Shown here one piece after another: positions 47,260-56,888 of a stretch of DNA of 64,000 bases (position 1 is its first letter; the number at the start of each line of letters is the position of its first letter). The translations under genes and the position numbers were made by a program. Source of the DNA: Ignatzschineria sp. RMDPL8A. GTDB taxonomy: Bacteria > Pseudomonadota > Gammaproteobacteria > Cardiobacteriales > Wohlfahrtiimonadaceae. The notes beneath the pieces are model-generated. The model was not told the DNA's origin. It did no database searches and worked only from the letters and a program-made list of their open reading frames with translations. Location: NCBI RefSeq assembly GCF_029815055.1, contig NZ_JAPPWA010000001.1, forward strand, positions 256,934 to 320,933, written 5' to 3'.

Positions 47260-48585
47260 TTAAAACTCGCCTCGTGCCTTACGATCGAGTTCTTTGAGAA
47301 ATTTAAGTTTCTCGCCGATCTGTTTTTCAAGTCCGCGAGGATTGGGGCGATACCAAACTTGCTCCTCCATGCCTTCAGGAAAATAGGTCTCTCCCGCGGC
47401 GTAGGCATTCGGTTCATTATGTGCATAACGATATTCCCGCCCATGACCAAGTTCTTTGAGAAGTTTTGTCGGCGCATTACGCAGATGAAGCGGCACTGGA
47501 CGTGTTTGATCATTTTTGACAAAACTGCGCGCTAAGTTGTGGGCCATATATCCCGCATTGGATTTCGCCGCAGAGGCAAGATAGAGCACCGCCTGCGCAA
47601 GGGCAAGCTCGCCCTCGGGGCTTCCTAGCCGCTCATAGGTTTCATACGCTGAGAGCGCAATTTGCGTCCCTCTCGGATCGGCAAGCCCAACATCCTCCCA
47701 CGCGATCATTAAAATACGCCGCGCTAAATAGAGGGGATCGGCCCCGCTCTCCATCATCATGGAAAACCAATAGAGCGCCGCATCGGGATTGGAGCCACGA
47801 ATCGATTTATGCAGCGCCGAAATCTGATCGTAAAAATAATCGCCCTGTTTATCAAAGGCTTTTGGTTGCAGCGACAGAGTCTCTTTCGCCATCGCCTCGG
47901 TCACCCGCTTATCATCGTGTCCGCCGGCAATGGTTAAAAGCTGCTGCATTAAATTGAGCGAACGCCGTCCATCCCCTGCAGCAAAATTAATAATAAGTTT
48001 TAACGCCTCGGGATCGAGCGTGTAATCGGGGTAATAACGCTCTTTCGCGCGCAGTACCATCGTTTCAAGCGCCGTTCCCGTTAAGGGTTTTAACACATAG
48101 ACAAAAGTGCGGGACAAAAGCGCCTGATTGACCTCAAAGGAGGGATTTTCCGTCGTCGCCCCCACAAAAATCACGAGCCCCGATTCAATATAGGGGAGAA
48201 GTGCATCCTGCTGAGATTTATTAAAGCGATGAATCTCATCAATAAAAAGGAGCGTCTGCCGCCCTTGTAAGCGATTATTTTCCGCCTCCACCATCGCCGT
48301 GCGAATCTCTTTCACCCCAGAGAAAACCGCCGACAGCGAGATAAATTCACAATCAAATTCTGCGGCAATTAAATTGGCGAGCGTTGTTTTCCCCACTCCC
48401 GGCGGGCCCCAAAAAATCATCGAATGAGGCTCTCCGGACGCAATCGCTTCAAAGAGCGGTTTCCCCGGTGAGAGAAGATGCTCCTGCCCCACCACTTCCG
48501 CTAAGGTTTTCGGACGCGCTAAATCCGCAAGCGGGGTAAATTTAAGCGTCGTCTCTTCAATTAACGCATCAAATAAATCGGCCAT
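47260..48585 (-). CDS. rarA: Replication-associated recombination protein A (AAA+)
   Basis: This 441-residue ATPase has Walker A WGPPGVGKTTLA, Walker B LLFIDEIHRFNKSQQDALLP, GATTENPSF as sensor, and the C-terminal MgsA tetramerisation domain (Ile-Arg-Gly-Ser-Asn-Pro-Asp-Ala-Ala). It acts at stalled forks. Its start overlaps the lolA stop by one base, as in many gammaproteobacteria. Confidence 0.95.
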   Translation of the reverse strand: MADLFDALIEETTLKFTPLADLARPKTLAEVVGQEHLLSPGKPLFEAIASGEPHSMIFWGPPGVGKTTLANLIAAEFDCEFISLSAVFSGVKEIRTAMVEAENNRLQGRQTLLFIDEIHRFNKSQQDALLPYIESGLVIFVGATTENPSFEVNQALLSRTFVYVLKPLTGTALETMVLRAKERYYPDYTLDPEALKLIINFAAGDGRRSLNLMQQLLTIAGGHDDKRVTEAMAKETLSLQPKAFDKQGDYFYDQISALHKSIRGSNPDAALYWFSMMMESGADPLYLARRILMIAWEDVGLADPRGTQIALSAYETYERLGSPEGELALAQAVLYLASAAKSNAGYMAHNLARSFVKNDQTRPVPLHLRNAPTKLLKELGHGREYRYAHNEPNAYAAGETYFPEGMEEQVWYRPNPRGLEKQIGEKLKFLKELDRKARGEF

Positions 48586-49217
48586 TAATCCCTCTCATCG
48601 ATCACATCCACATTTTTCGGGGGCACAAATTCAAATCGCGCTTGATCAAAGGGGCGATTCTCTTTCACTTTATTAAATTCAAAAAAGAGGCGTTGCCCGG
48701 TGATATCCCGCGCTTCAAAGGAGGCGATCGAACCATTTTTACTAAAGTAGATATCGATCTCTTCCACCTCAAGCTCCCCTTTTTTCTCTTTAGGAATAAA
48801 ACGGTAATGGCGTTTATCGGTGATCGTTTCAATGGTGAAATGATCGTCAAGCTTCGTGTTACCAAGCAAAATCGTTAACACCGGATTATTGTTAATCTCA
48901 TCGAGCGGTTTGATAATCACCTGCATCAGATCAACATCGTAATGCCAAAATTGAGTCTTATTGCTAATCAGTTTTTGCGCATAGGGCGATTCATAATCGA
49001 AATAAAACTTCGGGCTCACGATACTGTATTCCCGTTTTTGCAGCCACAATTTCCCCTTCGAGACATCTTGTGAGTTTCGATTGCTCACCGTTTGGGTGAA
49101 ATTCGCCTCAAGGGTGGAAAAGCCGGTAAAATAGTCGCGAATAAAGGTTTCATCCGCTTTAGCAACGAGCGCCATCATTAGACACCCCGCCGCAAAAATA
49201 CTCTTCCATACGCGCAT
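48585..49217 (-). CDS. lolA: Outer-membrane lipoprotein carrier protein LolA
   Basis: This protein has about 210 residues from the ATG at 49217, which has TAGGAG ten bases upstream. A frame extension to 49241 has no such site. The signal peptide Met-Arg-Val-Trp-Lys-Ser-Ile-Phe-Ala-Ala-Gly ends near Ala-Lys-Ala. The mature part has the LolA pattern Leu-Glu-Ala-Asn-Phe-Thr-Gln-Thr-Val and Gly-Lys-Leu-Trp-Leu-Gln-Lys. It ferries lipoproteins across the periplasm. Confidence 0.9.
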   Translation of the reverse strand: MRVWKSIFAAGCLMMALVAKADETFIRDYFTGFSTLEANFTQTVSNRNSQDVSKGKLWLQKREYSIVSPKFYFDYESPYAQKLISNKTQFWHYDVDLMQVIIKPLDEINNNPVLTILLGNTKLDDHFTIETITDKRHYRFIPKEKKGELEVEEIDIYFSKNGSIASFEARDITGQRLFFEFNKVKENRPFDQARFEFVPPKNVDVIDERD

Positions 49218-49510
49218 TGCTCGACTCCTATAAATCCTCAAAAATCAGATCATTCATTATATCAAATCCCCTTTATACCGCGGTGAATAATCAAAAACCG
49301 CCTCTTAAATGGCAACTTATTGCGCATAATTAACATTTAATTCCAAACCTTTACTAAACCTATCAACTATCTGCGGTTTTGTTTTGAGTTTTCAATAAAT
49401 TTAGTTATATAATCGAACACTTTCCTTGTTCGCAATCATTGATCGAAGGAGTGAGTCTATCTTTAGGCCGATTGCGAGCAAATCCATGATCTATAATAAA
49501 AGGAGACTGT

Positions 49511-50767
49511 ATGGAATTAGATGTTTATAGTACGCTTGTGGCGGCCTGCCTAACGCTGTTACTCGGCCGTTTTCTCACAAGTAAAGTTCCATTACTGAAT
49601 CGCTTCACGATTCCGAGCCCTGTTGCGGGCGGTTTATTAGTCGCATTTGTGTTACTTATTTTAAAGAACACCTTCGACTACAACGTCAAATTCGACACCG
49701 TTTTACAAACTCCGTTAATGCTTGCGTTCTTCGCAACGATCGGGCTTAACGCAAACTTTGCAAGCCTCAAAGCAGGTGGTAAAGCACTCTTTATCTTCCT
49801 CTTTGTGGTTGTTGGACTCTTAATTTTACAAAATACTCTCGGTATCGTTCTTGCTAAACTCCTTGGCATTGACCCATTAATGGGCTTACTTGCGGGATCA
49901 ATCACCCTTTCAGGCGGTCACGGAACCGGTGGCTCATGGGCTGATGAGTTTATCAAAAACTACGGATTTGATAATGCAATGGAAGTGGCGATGGCCTGTG
50001 CGACATTTGGTCTAGTCCTTGGTGGTTTAATCGGTGGCCCGGTTGCACGTTTTTTACTTCGCCGTGAAGCCCCTGTGGATGCGAGTTCTGCTCTTGAAGA
50101 TGCCAACGTTGATAGTTTAGACGCCTTTGAAAAACCGAAAGTAAAACGCTCAATCAACTCAAATAACATCCTTGAGACCATCACCATGATCGTGATTGCG
50201 CTCACCTTTGGAAAGATGTTGATGCTTCAGTTGCAAGATACGAAATTTGCCCTGCCTGAGTTTGTTTGCGTACTCTTTGTTGGGGTGATTATCAACAACG
50301 TATTATCGATTTTCAAGCCGCACATTGTCTCAGAACGTGCGGTATCGATTCTCGGAAACGTCTCATTATCGCTCTTTTTAGCCATGGCGCTCATGAGCCT
50401 ACAATTATGGCAGCTCGCGGATCTTGCAATTCCAATGCTAGTGATTCTTGGCGTTCAAACAGTGATGATGGCGGCCTATGCGATCTTCATTACTTATCCT
50501 GTGATGAAACGTGTGAGCTCAAAACATGATGCAGCCGTTCTTTCAGCCGGTCACTGCGGATTTGGTATGGGGGCAACGCCAACGGCAATCGCGAACATGC
50601 AGGTGATTACCGACCGTTTCGGACCATCACGTACGGCATTCTTAGTAGTGCCTATGGTAGGTGCGTTCTTTATCGATATCGTCAATGCACTCGCGATTAA
50701 AGGTTTCTTATCGCTACCGATGTTTACCTCACTGCTTAAAAGTGCAACCGCGGTTGTCGGCGGTTAA
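49511..50767 (+). CDS. gltS: Sodium/glutamate symporter
   Basis: This 418-residue protein has about 10-11 helices. The repeated signatures of GltS are present: Ser-Gly-Gly-His-Gly-Thr-Gly near the middle and Cys-Gly-Phe-Gly-Met-Gly-Ala-Thr-Pro-Thr-Ala near the end. AAAGGAG lies 8 bp upstream of the ATG. The 270-bp leader contains CGCAATC (about 49434) and its inverse GATTGCG (about 49473), a possible hairpin. Confidence 0.93.
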   Translation: MELDVYSTLVAACLTLLLGRFLTSKVPLLNRFTIPSPVAGGLLVAFVLLILKNTFDYNVKFDTVLQTPLMLAFFATIGLNANFASLKAGGKALFIFLFVVVGLLILQNTLGIVLAKLLGIDPLMGLLAGSITLSGGHGTGGSWADEFIKNYGFDNAMEVAMACATFGLVLGGLIGGPVARFLLRREAPVDASSALEDANVDSLDAFEKPKVKRSINSNNILETITMIVIALTFGKMLMLQLQDTKFALPEFVCVLFVGVIINNVLSIFKPHIVSERAVSILGNVSLSLFLAMALMSLQLWQLADLAIPMLVILGVQTVMMAAYAIFITYPVMKRVSSKHDAAVLSAGHCGFGMGATPTAIANMQVITDRFGPSRTAFLVVPMVGAFFIDIVNALAIKGFLSLPMFTSLLKSATAVVGG

Positions 50768-50820
50768 TCGCCTCCATTAAGGCTCATAAATTCGGGGCGG
50801 TTTATTGTAACCGATCCCAT

Positions 50821-50862
50821 AAAAAATCCCCTTTAACTTAACAATTAAAGGGGATTTTTTTA
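50821..50862. terminator. Bidirectional terminator between gltS and zntA
   Basis: AAAAAATCCCCTTTAA pairs with TTAAAGGGGATTTTTT. This is a strong hairpin with T-runs on both strands. Confidence 0.85.
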
Positions 50863-50903
50863 TTTAAGCCATCAATGATTAATTATCACTTATGACCTAA
50901 CAC

Positions 50904-53264
50904 TTACTGATTTAAGTGTTGATCACGCTTTTTATAGAGCAGGCGCAAGCTATTGCCCACCACTAACAGCGTCGCGCCCACATCGGCAAAAACCGCTGCG
51001 AGCATCGAGCTATGCCCGAGTAACAGCGCGATAAAAAACGCCGCCTTAATCCCCAGCGCCAAAGTAATATTTTGACGGATAATCCGCATCGTCGCGCGAG
51101 ATTGTCTAAAAAAGAGCGGCAGTTTATCAAGATCATCATCCATGAGCGCCACATTCGCCGTTTCAATGGCCACATCGCTCCCCATAACGCCCATCGCAAA
51201 ACCGATATCAGACGTTGCAAGCGCTGGGGCATCGTTAATCCCATCGCCGATCATGCCGGTCACACCCTTCGCTTTAAGCTCGCGAATCCGCGTCACTTTA
51301 TCCTCAGGAAGTTGCGCGCCAAAGGCTTTATCAATCCCCACCTCTCGGGCAATGGTAGCCACCGTATTTTCATTATCGCCAGAGATGAGCACCGTTTTAA
51401 GGCCCAACGCTTGTAGGCGCTTCATCACTTTTTTACTGCCTTTTTTCAGCTTATCCGCCACCATAAAGATCGCGGCAATGCGCCCATTTTTGGCAAAGAG
51501 CGTTAAAGTATAGCCCTCTTTTTCAAGCTCGGTAATGGTCTCAATTTCAACATCGTATAAGATGCCGTGATTTTGCATTAAGCGCACATTCCCAAGAAAA
51601 ACAAGCTCGCCCTGAATCTCCGCTTTCGTCCCCTGCCCCGGAATCGCTTCAAAGCGATCCACCGTTAAATATTCCCCCTGGTAATCACGCACCAACGCTT
51701 TCGACACCGGGTGATCGGAACGGCTCGCTAAGGTCATCGCGTAGGGGATCACCTCATCTTCCACCATGCCGCCGGTGATAATCTGCTTAATGAGCGTCGG
51801 CTTGCCTTCGGTGATGGTGCCGGTTTTATCAAAGGCCAGAATTTTCATCCCACTCGCCACTTCTAAAAAGCCGCCGCCTTTCACTAAAATTCCGTGACGG
51901 GCAAGACGGGTGAGCGAGCTCACAATCGCTACCGGCGTTGAGATCACTAGCGCACACGGGCAGGCAATAATCAGAATCACCAGCGCATTATAGATGCTTT
52001 GGAACCAGGTCACGCCAAAGAGTGGCTGCAATAACGCAATCAAAATGGCGATGATAAAGACCGCCGGCGTATAGATCGCGGCAAACCGATCGATAAATCG
52101 CTCCACCGGCGCGCGCTGACTCTGCGCCTCTTCAATCGTTTTAACAATTTTAGCAAGCGTTGAATGGCTCGCATCGGTGGTGGTGCGATATTCAAATTCA
52201 CCAAACTGATTGATACTGCCGGCATACACAGGGTCATCCACAGACTTATCCACAGGGACACTTTCACCGGTAATCGGCGCTTCATCAATGGAGGTATTGC
52301 CCTTTACGATCATTCCATCAAGCGCAATGCGCTCCCCGGGGCGAACGCGCACAATGGAATCAATCTCAATCGCTGAAACCGCGCGTTCAACGGGCTCTCC
52401 CGCCTCCATCACCGTTGCCACATCCGGCGCTAAATTAAGCAGTTTTTCAACGGCGACTTGGGCACGATGAAGGGATTTTGATTCGATCACCTCCGACAAG
52501 GTAAAGAGGAACATCACCATCGCCGCTTCCGGAAATTCACCTAAAATCAGCGCGCCCGTTACCGCAACGCTCATCAGCGCATTAATATTTAAGGTGCGAT
52601 TTTTAATGGCGAGCCAGCCCTTTTTATAGGTGGTCGGCCCCACAAAAATAATCGAAAGAATGGCAAAAAATCCCGCAATGAGCGCTGATCCGCCTAAAAG
52701 ATGCACCCCTTCGGAGATCGCCGCGGCAATCCCTGAGATCCACAGACGCGGCGTTTCATAACGATCATACAAGGATGTCGACGCAACCCGTTCGCCGCTT
52801 GAGACCGCTAAATTAAGGGGGTTCATGCCGAGCTCTTTAATCTTCGCGATAATTAAATCGATATCGCCATTATGCACCACATGGAGCTCACGGCGCATAA
52901 AATTGCAATAGAGCTCATCAATCTCGTCGTGCCCTTTGAGTTTATTGCGAATCAGCGCCTCTTCCATCGGGCAATCCATCTCGTGGATTTTTAGCGTATC
53001 GTGAACATAATTTTCCGGCACATCGATCGAATCGATCTGCTGTTGATTAGCACTATGATCGACCGAGCAACAACTGCCTTCATTATGATGATGGTCGCCG
53101 TGGTCAGAATGATCCTGATGATCATGGTCGTGCCCGTGTTCCTGTTCATGACCCTGCTTATCAGTACCGCGCATCTTCGCTTTAATCGCATCGGTACTGC
53201 AGCAGCTCGCGCTCTTTTCCTCAGAATTGCCCGCATCTATGGGGTTTTTAATCTCTTCGTTCAC
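50904..53264 (-). CDS. zntA: Zinc/cadmium/lead-translocating P-type ATPase
   Basis: This 786-residue P1B-type ATPase has a His-rich N-terminus (runs of His-Asp and His-His between residues 37 and 63, and Cys-Cys pairs). A metal-binding domain follows in which the usual CxxC is a single-Cys His-Glu-Met-Asp-Cys-Pro. It has the CPC ion motif (IIACPCALVIS), the phosphorylation site AFDKTGTITEGKPT, and Gly-Asp-Gly-Ile-Asn-Asp-Ala-Pro. It exports Zn, Cd or Pb. It is divergent from the MerR gene. Confidence 0.93.
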   Translation of the reverse strand: MNEEIKNPIDAGNSEEKSASCCSTDAIKAKMRGTDKQGHEQEHGHDHDHQDHSDHGDHHHNEGSCCSVDHSANQQQIDSIDVPENYVHDTLKIHEMDCPMEEALIRNKLKGHDEIDELYCNFMRRELHVVHNGDIDLIIAKIKELGMNPLNLAVSSGERVASTSLYDRYETPRLWISGIAAAISEGVHLLGGSALIAGFFAILSIIFVGPTTYKKGWLAIKNRTLNINALMSVAVTGALILGEFPEAAMVMFLFTLSEVIESKSLHRAQVAVEKLLNLAPDVATVMEAGEPVERAVSAIEIDSIVRVRPGERIALDGMIVKGNTSIDEAPITGESVPVDKSVDDPVYAGSINQFGEFEYRTTTDASHSTLAKIVKTIEEAQSQRAPVERFIDRFAAIYTPAVFIIAILIALLQPLFGVTWFQSIYNALVILIIACPCALVISTPVAIVSSLTRLARHGILVKGGGFLEVASGMKILAFDKTGTITEGKPTLIKQIITGGMVEDEVIPYAMTLASRSDHPVSKALVRDYQGEYLTVDRFEAIPGQGTKAEIQGELVFLGNVRLMQNHGILYDVEIETITELEKEGYTLTLFAKNGRIAAIFMVADKLKKGSKKVMKRLQALGLKTVLISGDNENTVATIAREVGIDKAFGAQLPEDKVTRIRELKAKGVTGMIGDGINDAPALATSDIGFAMGVMGSDVAIETANVALMDDDLDKLPLFFRQSRATMRIIRQNITLALGIKAAFFIALLLGHSSMLAAVFADVGATLLVVGNSLRLLYKKRDQHLNQ

Positions 53265-53298
53265 AACTCATCTCCTTTGTTGTAAATTCACTTGCCCT

Positions 53299-53329
53299 AT
53301 TACACACCCTGTAGCTACTATAGAGTCAA
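53299..53329 (-). promoter_or_regulatory. MerR-type promoter/operator for zntA
   Basis: On the minus strand TTGACT (53329-53324) and TGTAAT (53304-53299) are separated by 19 bp holding the near-palindrome CTATAGTAGCTACAGGGTG. The overlong spacer with a dyad between -35 and -10 is the mark of MerR-activated promoters, and the sequence resembles CadR/PbrR operators. Confidence 0.8.
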
Positions 53330-53357
53330 GCATCATTGATCTTAGGGAGAAAATCGA

Positions 53358-53792
53358 ATGAGAATTGGCCAACTTGCTGAGAAAACCGGAATTCCGGTAG
53401 AGACAATTCGCTATTATGAGAAGGAAGCGCTCATCAGCGAACCGCAACGCACCGAGAATAATTACCGCAAATATACGAGCAAACATCTCGAAGAATTGCT
53501 CTTTATTAAAAATTGTCGCGCCTTTGATATGACCCACGAAGAAATTCACCAAATGATCGCTGCCATGAAGCATCCAAACGATAATTGTCATGCGATTAAT
53601 GCCATTATTGGGGAGCATCTGCACCATATTGATGAGCGCATTGCCGAGCTTAAAATCCTCAAAGAGACGCTCGCGACACTGCAATCAAGTTGCATGAGCA
53701 ATCACACCATCGATGAGTGCACCATTGTTGAAGGGCTCAATACGATGACGATCAACGCGCCGGCAAAAGGCTCTAAAAGTCACCTCGGTTAA
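53358..53792 (+). CDS. MerR-family metal regulator, CadR/PbrR/ZntR type
   Basis: This 144-residue protein starts with the MerR helix-turn-helix (Met-Arg-Ile-Gly-Gln-Leu-Ala-Glu-Lys-Thr-Gly-Ile-Pro, then Ile-Arg-Tyr-Tyr-Glu-Lys). A dimer helix follows. Metal-binding cysteines are Asn-Cys-His near residue 77 and Cys-Met-Ser-Asn-His-Thr-Ile-Asp-Glu-Cys near 115-124, as in Cd/Pb/Zn sensors. It controls the divergent zntA promoter. Confidence 0.9.
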   Translation: MRIGQLAEKTGIPVETIRYYEKEALISEPQRTENNYRKYTSKHLEELLFIKNCRAFDMTHEEIHQMIAAMKHPNDNCHAINAIIGEHLHHIDERIAELKILKETLATLQSSCMSNHTIDECTIVEGLNTMTINAPAKGSKSHLG

Positions 53793-53820
53793 TCGGTAAC
53801 GATCTAACTATCTCGCGCAT

Positions 53821-53859
53821 AAAAAAGCTCGATGAGAGTGAATTAACCTCCCATCGAGC
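53821..53859 (-). terminator. Terminator of sulP
   Basis: GCTCGATG and CATCGAGC form the stem. The T-run (TTTTTTA) is on the minus strand after the sulP stop. Confidence 0.75.
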
Positions 53860-53910
53860 GTCTGTTTTTAATCGGACTCATGATCATCCATCAGAGCAGA
53901 TTAGGTTAGA

Positions 53911-55755
53911 TTATTGAGCATTCTCTTCTGCTTCCGGATCGATGCAATGCTCACAAATACTGAGCGCAAACTCCATCGCTTCATCCCGAGTTTGCACCCA
54001 ATCGAGTCCATCTTGCTTTTTCGGTGATAACCCTGCCTTACCAAGCACCGCTTTCGTTTCATTATTAAGCCCCGATAAGATCACTCGAATCCCTTTTGCG
54101 TGGAGCCGATCGATCATCGATTTCAGTGCAATAAGGCCGGTTAAGTCAATGAGCGGCACCTCATCGAGATAGATAATCATCACCTCAATTTCACGGTTAA
54201 TGTGTGGCAAACGATCAAGAGATTCAATCGCTTTTCGCGCCGCACCAAAGAAGAACGGTCCGCGAATTTCATAATGCAAAATCAGCGAGGAATCTTTCGG
54301 TTTTGCCGTCTCTTCCGCACTATCCCCCTCTTTCCCGCTCGATAATTCCGCCTCATCATAGGCTTTATTAATTTCTGCATCTTTTTCAGCGTTCGCGCTT
54401 AAAAATTCCATCTCGGTGAGCTCGGTCATACGCGCCATAAAGAGCAGACACGCAAGCCCCATCCCCACGGCAACGGCGACGACCATGTCAAAGACCACCG
54501 TCAAAATAAGACAGGTAAAGAGCACCAATCGGTCTTGATTCGGCGCCATTTTCGTCATCTGTTTAAAGTAGCGCACATCCGCCATGCTCCACGCCACCAT
54601 TAAAAGGAGCGCGCCCAAACTTGCCATCGGCAGATAGCCCAAGTATTTTGCAAAGGCCACTAAGGTTAAGAGTACAAAGATTGCATGAACGATCGAGGCG
54701 ATCGGGGTTTTTGCACCGGCCCGAATACTCGCTGCCGTCCGCGCAAGGGCACCCGTTGCGGCAAAACCGCCAAAGAAAGGCGCGACAATATTTCCCACCC
54801 CTTGGCCCACAAGCTCCGCATCGGGATTGTGACGCGTATTTTTCATCCCGTCCGCAACGACCGCACATAAAAGCGATTCAATCGCCCCTAAAATGGCAAT
54901 TACAAACGCGCTTGGCAGCAGGTTTTTCACCATCTCAAGCGAGAGGATCGATTCGCCACTATCGCGCACCCACGGCGCGCCAAACTCCGGTAGAAATGAA
55001 GGAATCCCCCAATAGGTTTCGCCATCAATCGTATATTGGAAGACCGAACGAATGGTTCTAAATTCAAAACCGCGGGATTCTAAATAGAGCCCAAGCAGCG
55101 CACTGGCCGCAAGCACAAAGAGGTGCGGCGGCACTTTACGGGTAATAAAGGGGAAAAAGATCAGCCCGAGTAAGGTAAAAGCGCCAATGCCTAAATCCAC
55201 AAAGGAGATTCGCCCAAACATCTCACCAATGCTACGAATCCGCGAGATAAAATCGGTAATGGGAATCACCGGCTCCGTTCCCAAAAGATCGGGAATCTGC
55301 GTGAGCGCGATCACAATGGCGATCCCGGTACTAAAGCCCGCGGTCACCGGGTGAGGCACAAAATGCACCATGCGCCCAATCTTAAACACACCGAGCAGAA
55401 AGAGGATAATCCCCGCCATAAACGAGGCGAGCAGTAATCCCTCAACGCCGTATTGATTGGTAATCGGTTGCAGAATAATAACAAACGCCGCAGTCGGACC
55501 TGAGACGTTAAAACGTGATCCACCGCACAGCGCAATCAAGAGCCCCGCCACAATCGTCGTATAAAGACCATGCTGTGGCGGAACCCCTGAGTTGATCGCG
55601 AGCGCCATCGAAAGCGGTACAGCGATCATTCCGACCGTCAGTCCGCCGAGTGCGTCGTTTTTAAAGGTGGATAAATTGTACCCTTTAATCGATTGAAAAA
55701 AGGGAATCGCCGCAAGAATGCGAGAAAAATTCACTATATATACTCTCCTTATCAA
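53911..55755 (-). CDS. SulP-family anion transporter with STAS domain
   Basis: This 614-residue protein has 10-14 membrane helices, with the SulP signatures Gly-Leu-Thr-Val-Gly-Met-Ile-Ala-Val-Pro-Leu-Ser-Met-Ala, PQHGLYTTIVAGL and Phe-Asn-Val-Ser-Gly-Pro-Thr-Ala-Ala. A cytoplasmic STAS domain follows (Leu-Asp-Glu-Val-Pro-Leu-Ile-Asp-Leu-Thr-Gly). The substrate may be sulfate, bicarbonate or a dicarboxylate. It follows the peptidoglycan-binding gene closely on the same strand. Confidence 0.9.
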   Translation of the reverse strand: MIRRVYIVNFSRILAAIPFFQSIKGYNLSTFKNDALGGLTVGMIAVPLSMALAINSGVPPQHGLYTTIVAGLLIALCGGSRFNVSGPTAAFVIILQPITNQYGVEGLLLASFMAGIILFLLGVFKIGRMVHFVPHPVTAGFSTGIAIVIALTQIPDLLGTEPVIPITDFISRIRSIGEMFGRISFVDLGIGAFTLLGLIFFPFITRKVPPHLFVLAASALLGLYLESRGFEFRTIRSVFQYTIDGETYWGIPSFLPEFGAPWVRDSGESILSLEMVKNLLPSAFVIAILGAIESLLCAVVADGMKNTRHNPDAELVGQGVGNIVAPFFGGFAATGALARTAASIRAGAKTPIASIVHAIFVLLTLVAFAKYLGYLPMASLGALLLMVAWSMADVRYFKQMTKMAPNQDRLVLFTCLILTVVFDMVVAVAVGMGLACLLFMARMTELTEMEFLSANAEKDAEINKAYDEAELSSGKEGDSAEETAKPKDSSLILHYEIRGPFFFGAARKAIESLDRLPHINREIEVMIIYLDEVPLIDLTGLIALKSMIDRLHAKGIRVILSGLNNETKAVLGKAGLSPKKQDGLDWVQTRDEAMEFALSICEHCIDPEAEENAQ

Positions 55756-55764
55756 TGCGAAACA

Positions 55765-56733
55765 TTACCGGAGTGAAAAGAGTGAAACGCCTAAGGCTTT
55801 CCCATCTACCTCCGTTGCAAATCCAGTTGCTTCAAGCCCATTTTGTTGCTGAAAATCGTAGAGTGCTTTTGCGGTATAACCATTAAAATAGCCCTTGTTA
55901 ATCACCTCTTCCGCTAAAAAGCCTTTTTCCATCAATGCCTCTTGTAAACGTCTTACCTCATAGCCTCGAGAGCCGTGAAAATAGCGCGCTTCAGGCACGC
56001 CGGTCGCCACATAAAAAAGCGCTTCAAACGAGAGCAAAAGATAGGAATAAGGCTGGCCAATTTCATCGGGATCGGGCATAAACGATTGCCCTGCCATCAC
56101 ACGAAACGTTTGATACAACCCTGTCGGTGCATTCGGCGGCGTGTGATCCCCTTCAATCACTTGGCATCCAGCGGAAGAAAAGCTGCGTCCACTTATCTCA
56201 CGGGTCGATTGCGCACTGTGAATATGGTCGTCCGCAACCGATAGATCGAGCGTAGCAACTGCTTGATCTACTCTAACATTTTTATCTAAAATTCTCCAGA
56301 TCGGCACCGGTTGCAAGCGACTTAATCGAAACGCACCCTCCTCTTTTGGCCCGTGATTCGGCTCGTGCGCGCCAACAATATAAGAATAGAGTCCCTCGCT
56401 TAATCGATTGGCAATTCGTTTATCAGGCGCATTTAATTGCTCGGTAATGTAGCTAATATTGGGATAGGTCGATGCAGGGAATGCTGCAAGCTTATGGCGT
56501 TTACGGTCATAAAGCGTAAGCGTACAGCAAAAAGATTGGTAATCCGGCGCAGAGCCGACAACCTCCACCGAATCGAGCCACGCGCCGGGGGCTGAGAGCA
56601 GTTTGCCGGAACGAAATCCTACAATCATAATCTCGCCCTCAGGATAGAGTTTACTCCGTTCGATAATGCGCTCAATATGCGCGGGAGTGAGCGTTAGCGT
56701 TTCGCCAATCATCTCCGGATCAATGCTCCACAT
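55765..56733 (-). CDS. Peptidoglycan-binding-domain protein of unknown function
   Basis: This 322-residue protein has a C-terminal PG_binding_1 domain (Tyr-Glu-Val-Arg-Arg-Leu-Gln-Glu-Ala-Leu, then Gly-Tyr-Phe-Asn-Gly-Tyr-Thr-Ala-Lys-Ala-Leu-Tyr-Asp-Phe-Gln-Gln). The first 240 residues match no family I know and contain Phe-Arg-Ser-Gly-Lys-Leu and Gly-Ala-His-Glu-Pro-Asn-His-Gly-Pro-Lys. There is no signal peptide, which is odd for a wall-binding protein. It starts upstream of sulP by 9 bp, so the two may be one transcript. Confidence 0.6.
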   Translation of the reverse strand: MWSIDPEMIGETLTLTPAHIERIIERSKLYPEGEIMIVGFRSGKLLSAPGAWLDSVEVVGSAPDYQSFCCTLTLYDRKRHKLAAFPASTYPNISYITEQLNAPDKRIANRLSEGLYSYIVGAHEPNHGPKEEGAFRLSRLQPVPIWRILDKNVRVDQAVATLDLSVADDHIHSAQSTREISGRSFSSAGCQVIEGDHTPPNAPTGLYQTFRVMAGQSFMPDPDEIGQPYSYLLLSFEALFYVATGVPEARYFHGSRGYEVRRLQEALMEKGFLAEEVINKGYFNGYTAKALYDFQQQNGLEATGFATEVDGKALGVSLFSLR

Positions 56734-56888
56734 CGGTGCCTCCTAGCCTCGTATAAATCGGTCATATCATTCAAAATCATCATTTATTATAGGCGGAAGT
56801 GTGTTCAAAATCACCCTAAAAGCCACCCTTTCATAAAGGATCGACCTGAGCATTTATTTAAGCGACCCAACGCCATAATTTCAGCGCA

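Noticed and set aside
49431..49480. Inverted repeat in the gltS leader as a riboswitch
   Set aside because: Only one 7-bp stem is visible and no known glutamine or glycine riboswitch core could be found.
52234..52254. Two DnaA-box-like sequences (TCATCCACA, TTATCCACA) 12 bp apart
   Set aside because: They lie inside the zntA coding region and follow from the repeated Val-Asp codons (Val-Asp-Lys-Ser-Val-Asp-Asp). There is no AT-rich region or further box, so an origin is not supported.
54621..55061. Plus-strand open frame of 146 codons opposite sulP
   Set aside because: Antisense shadow of a clearly coding gene, rich in Arg/Pro as expected from reverse reading of GC-biased codons.
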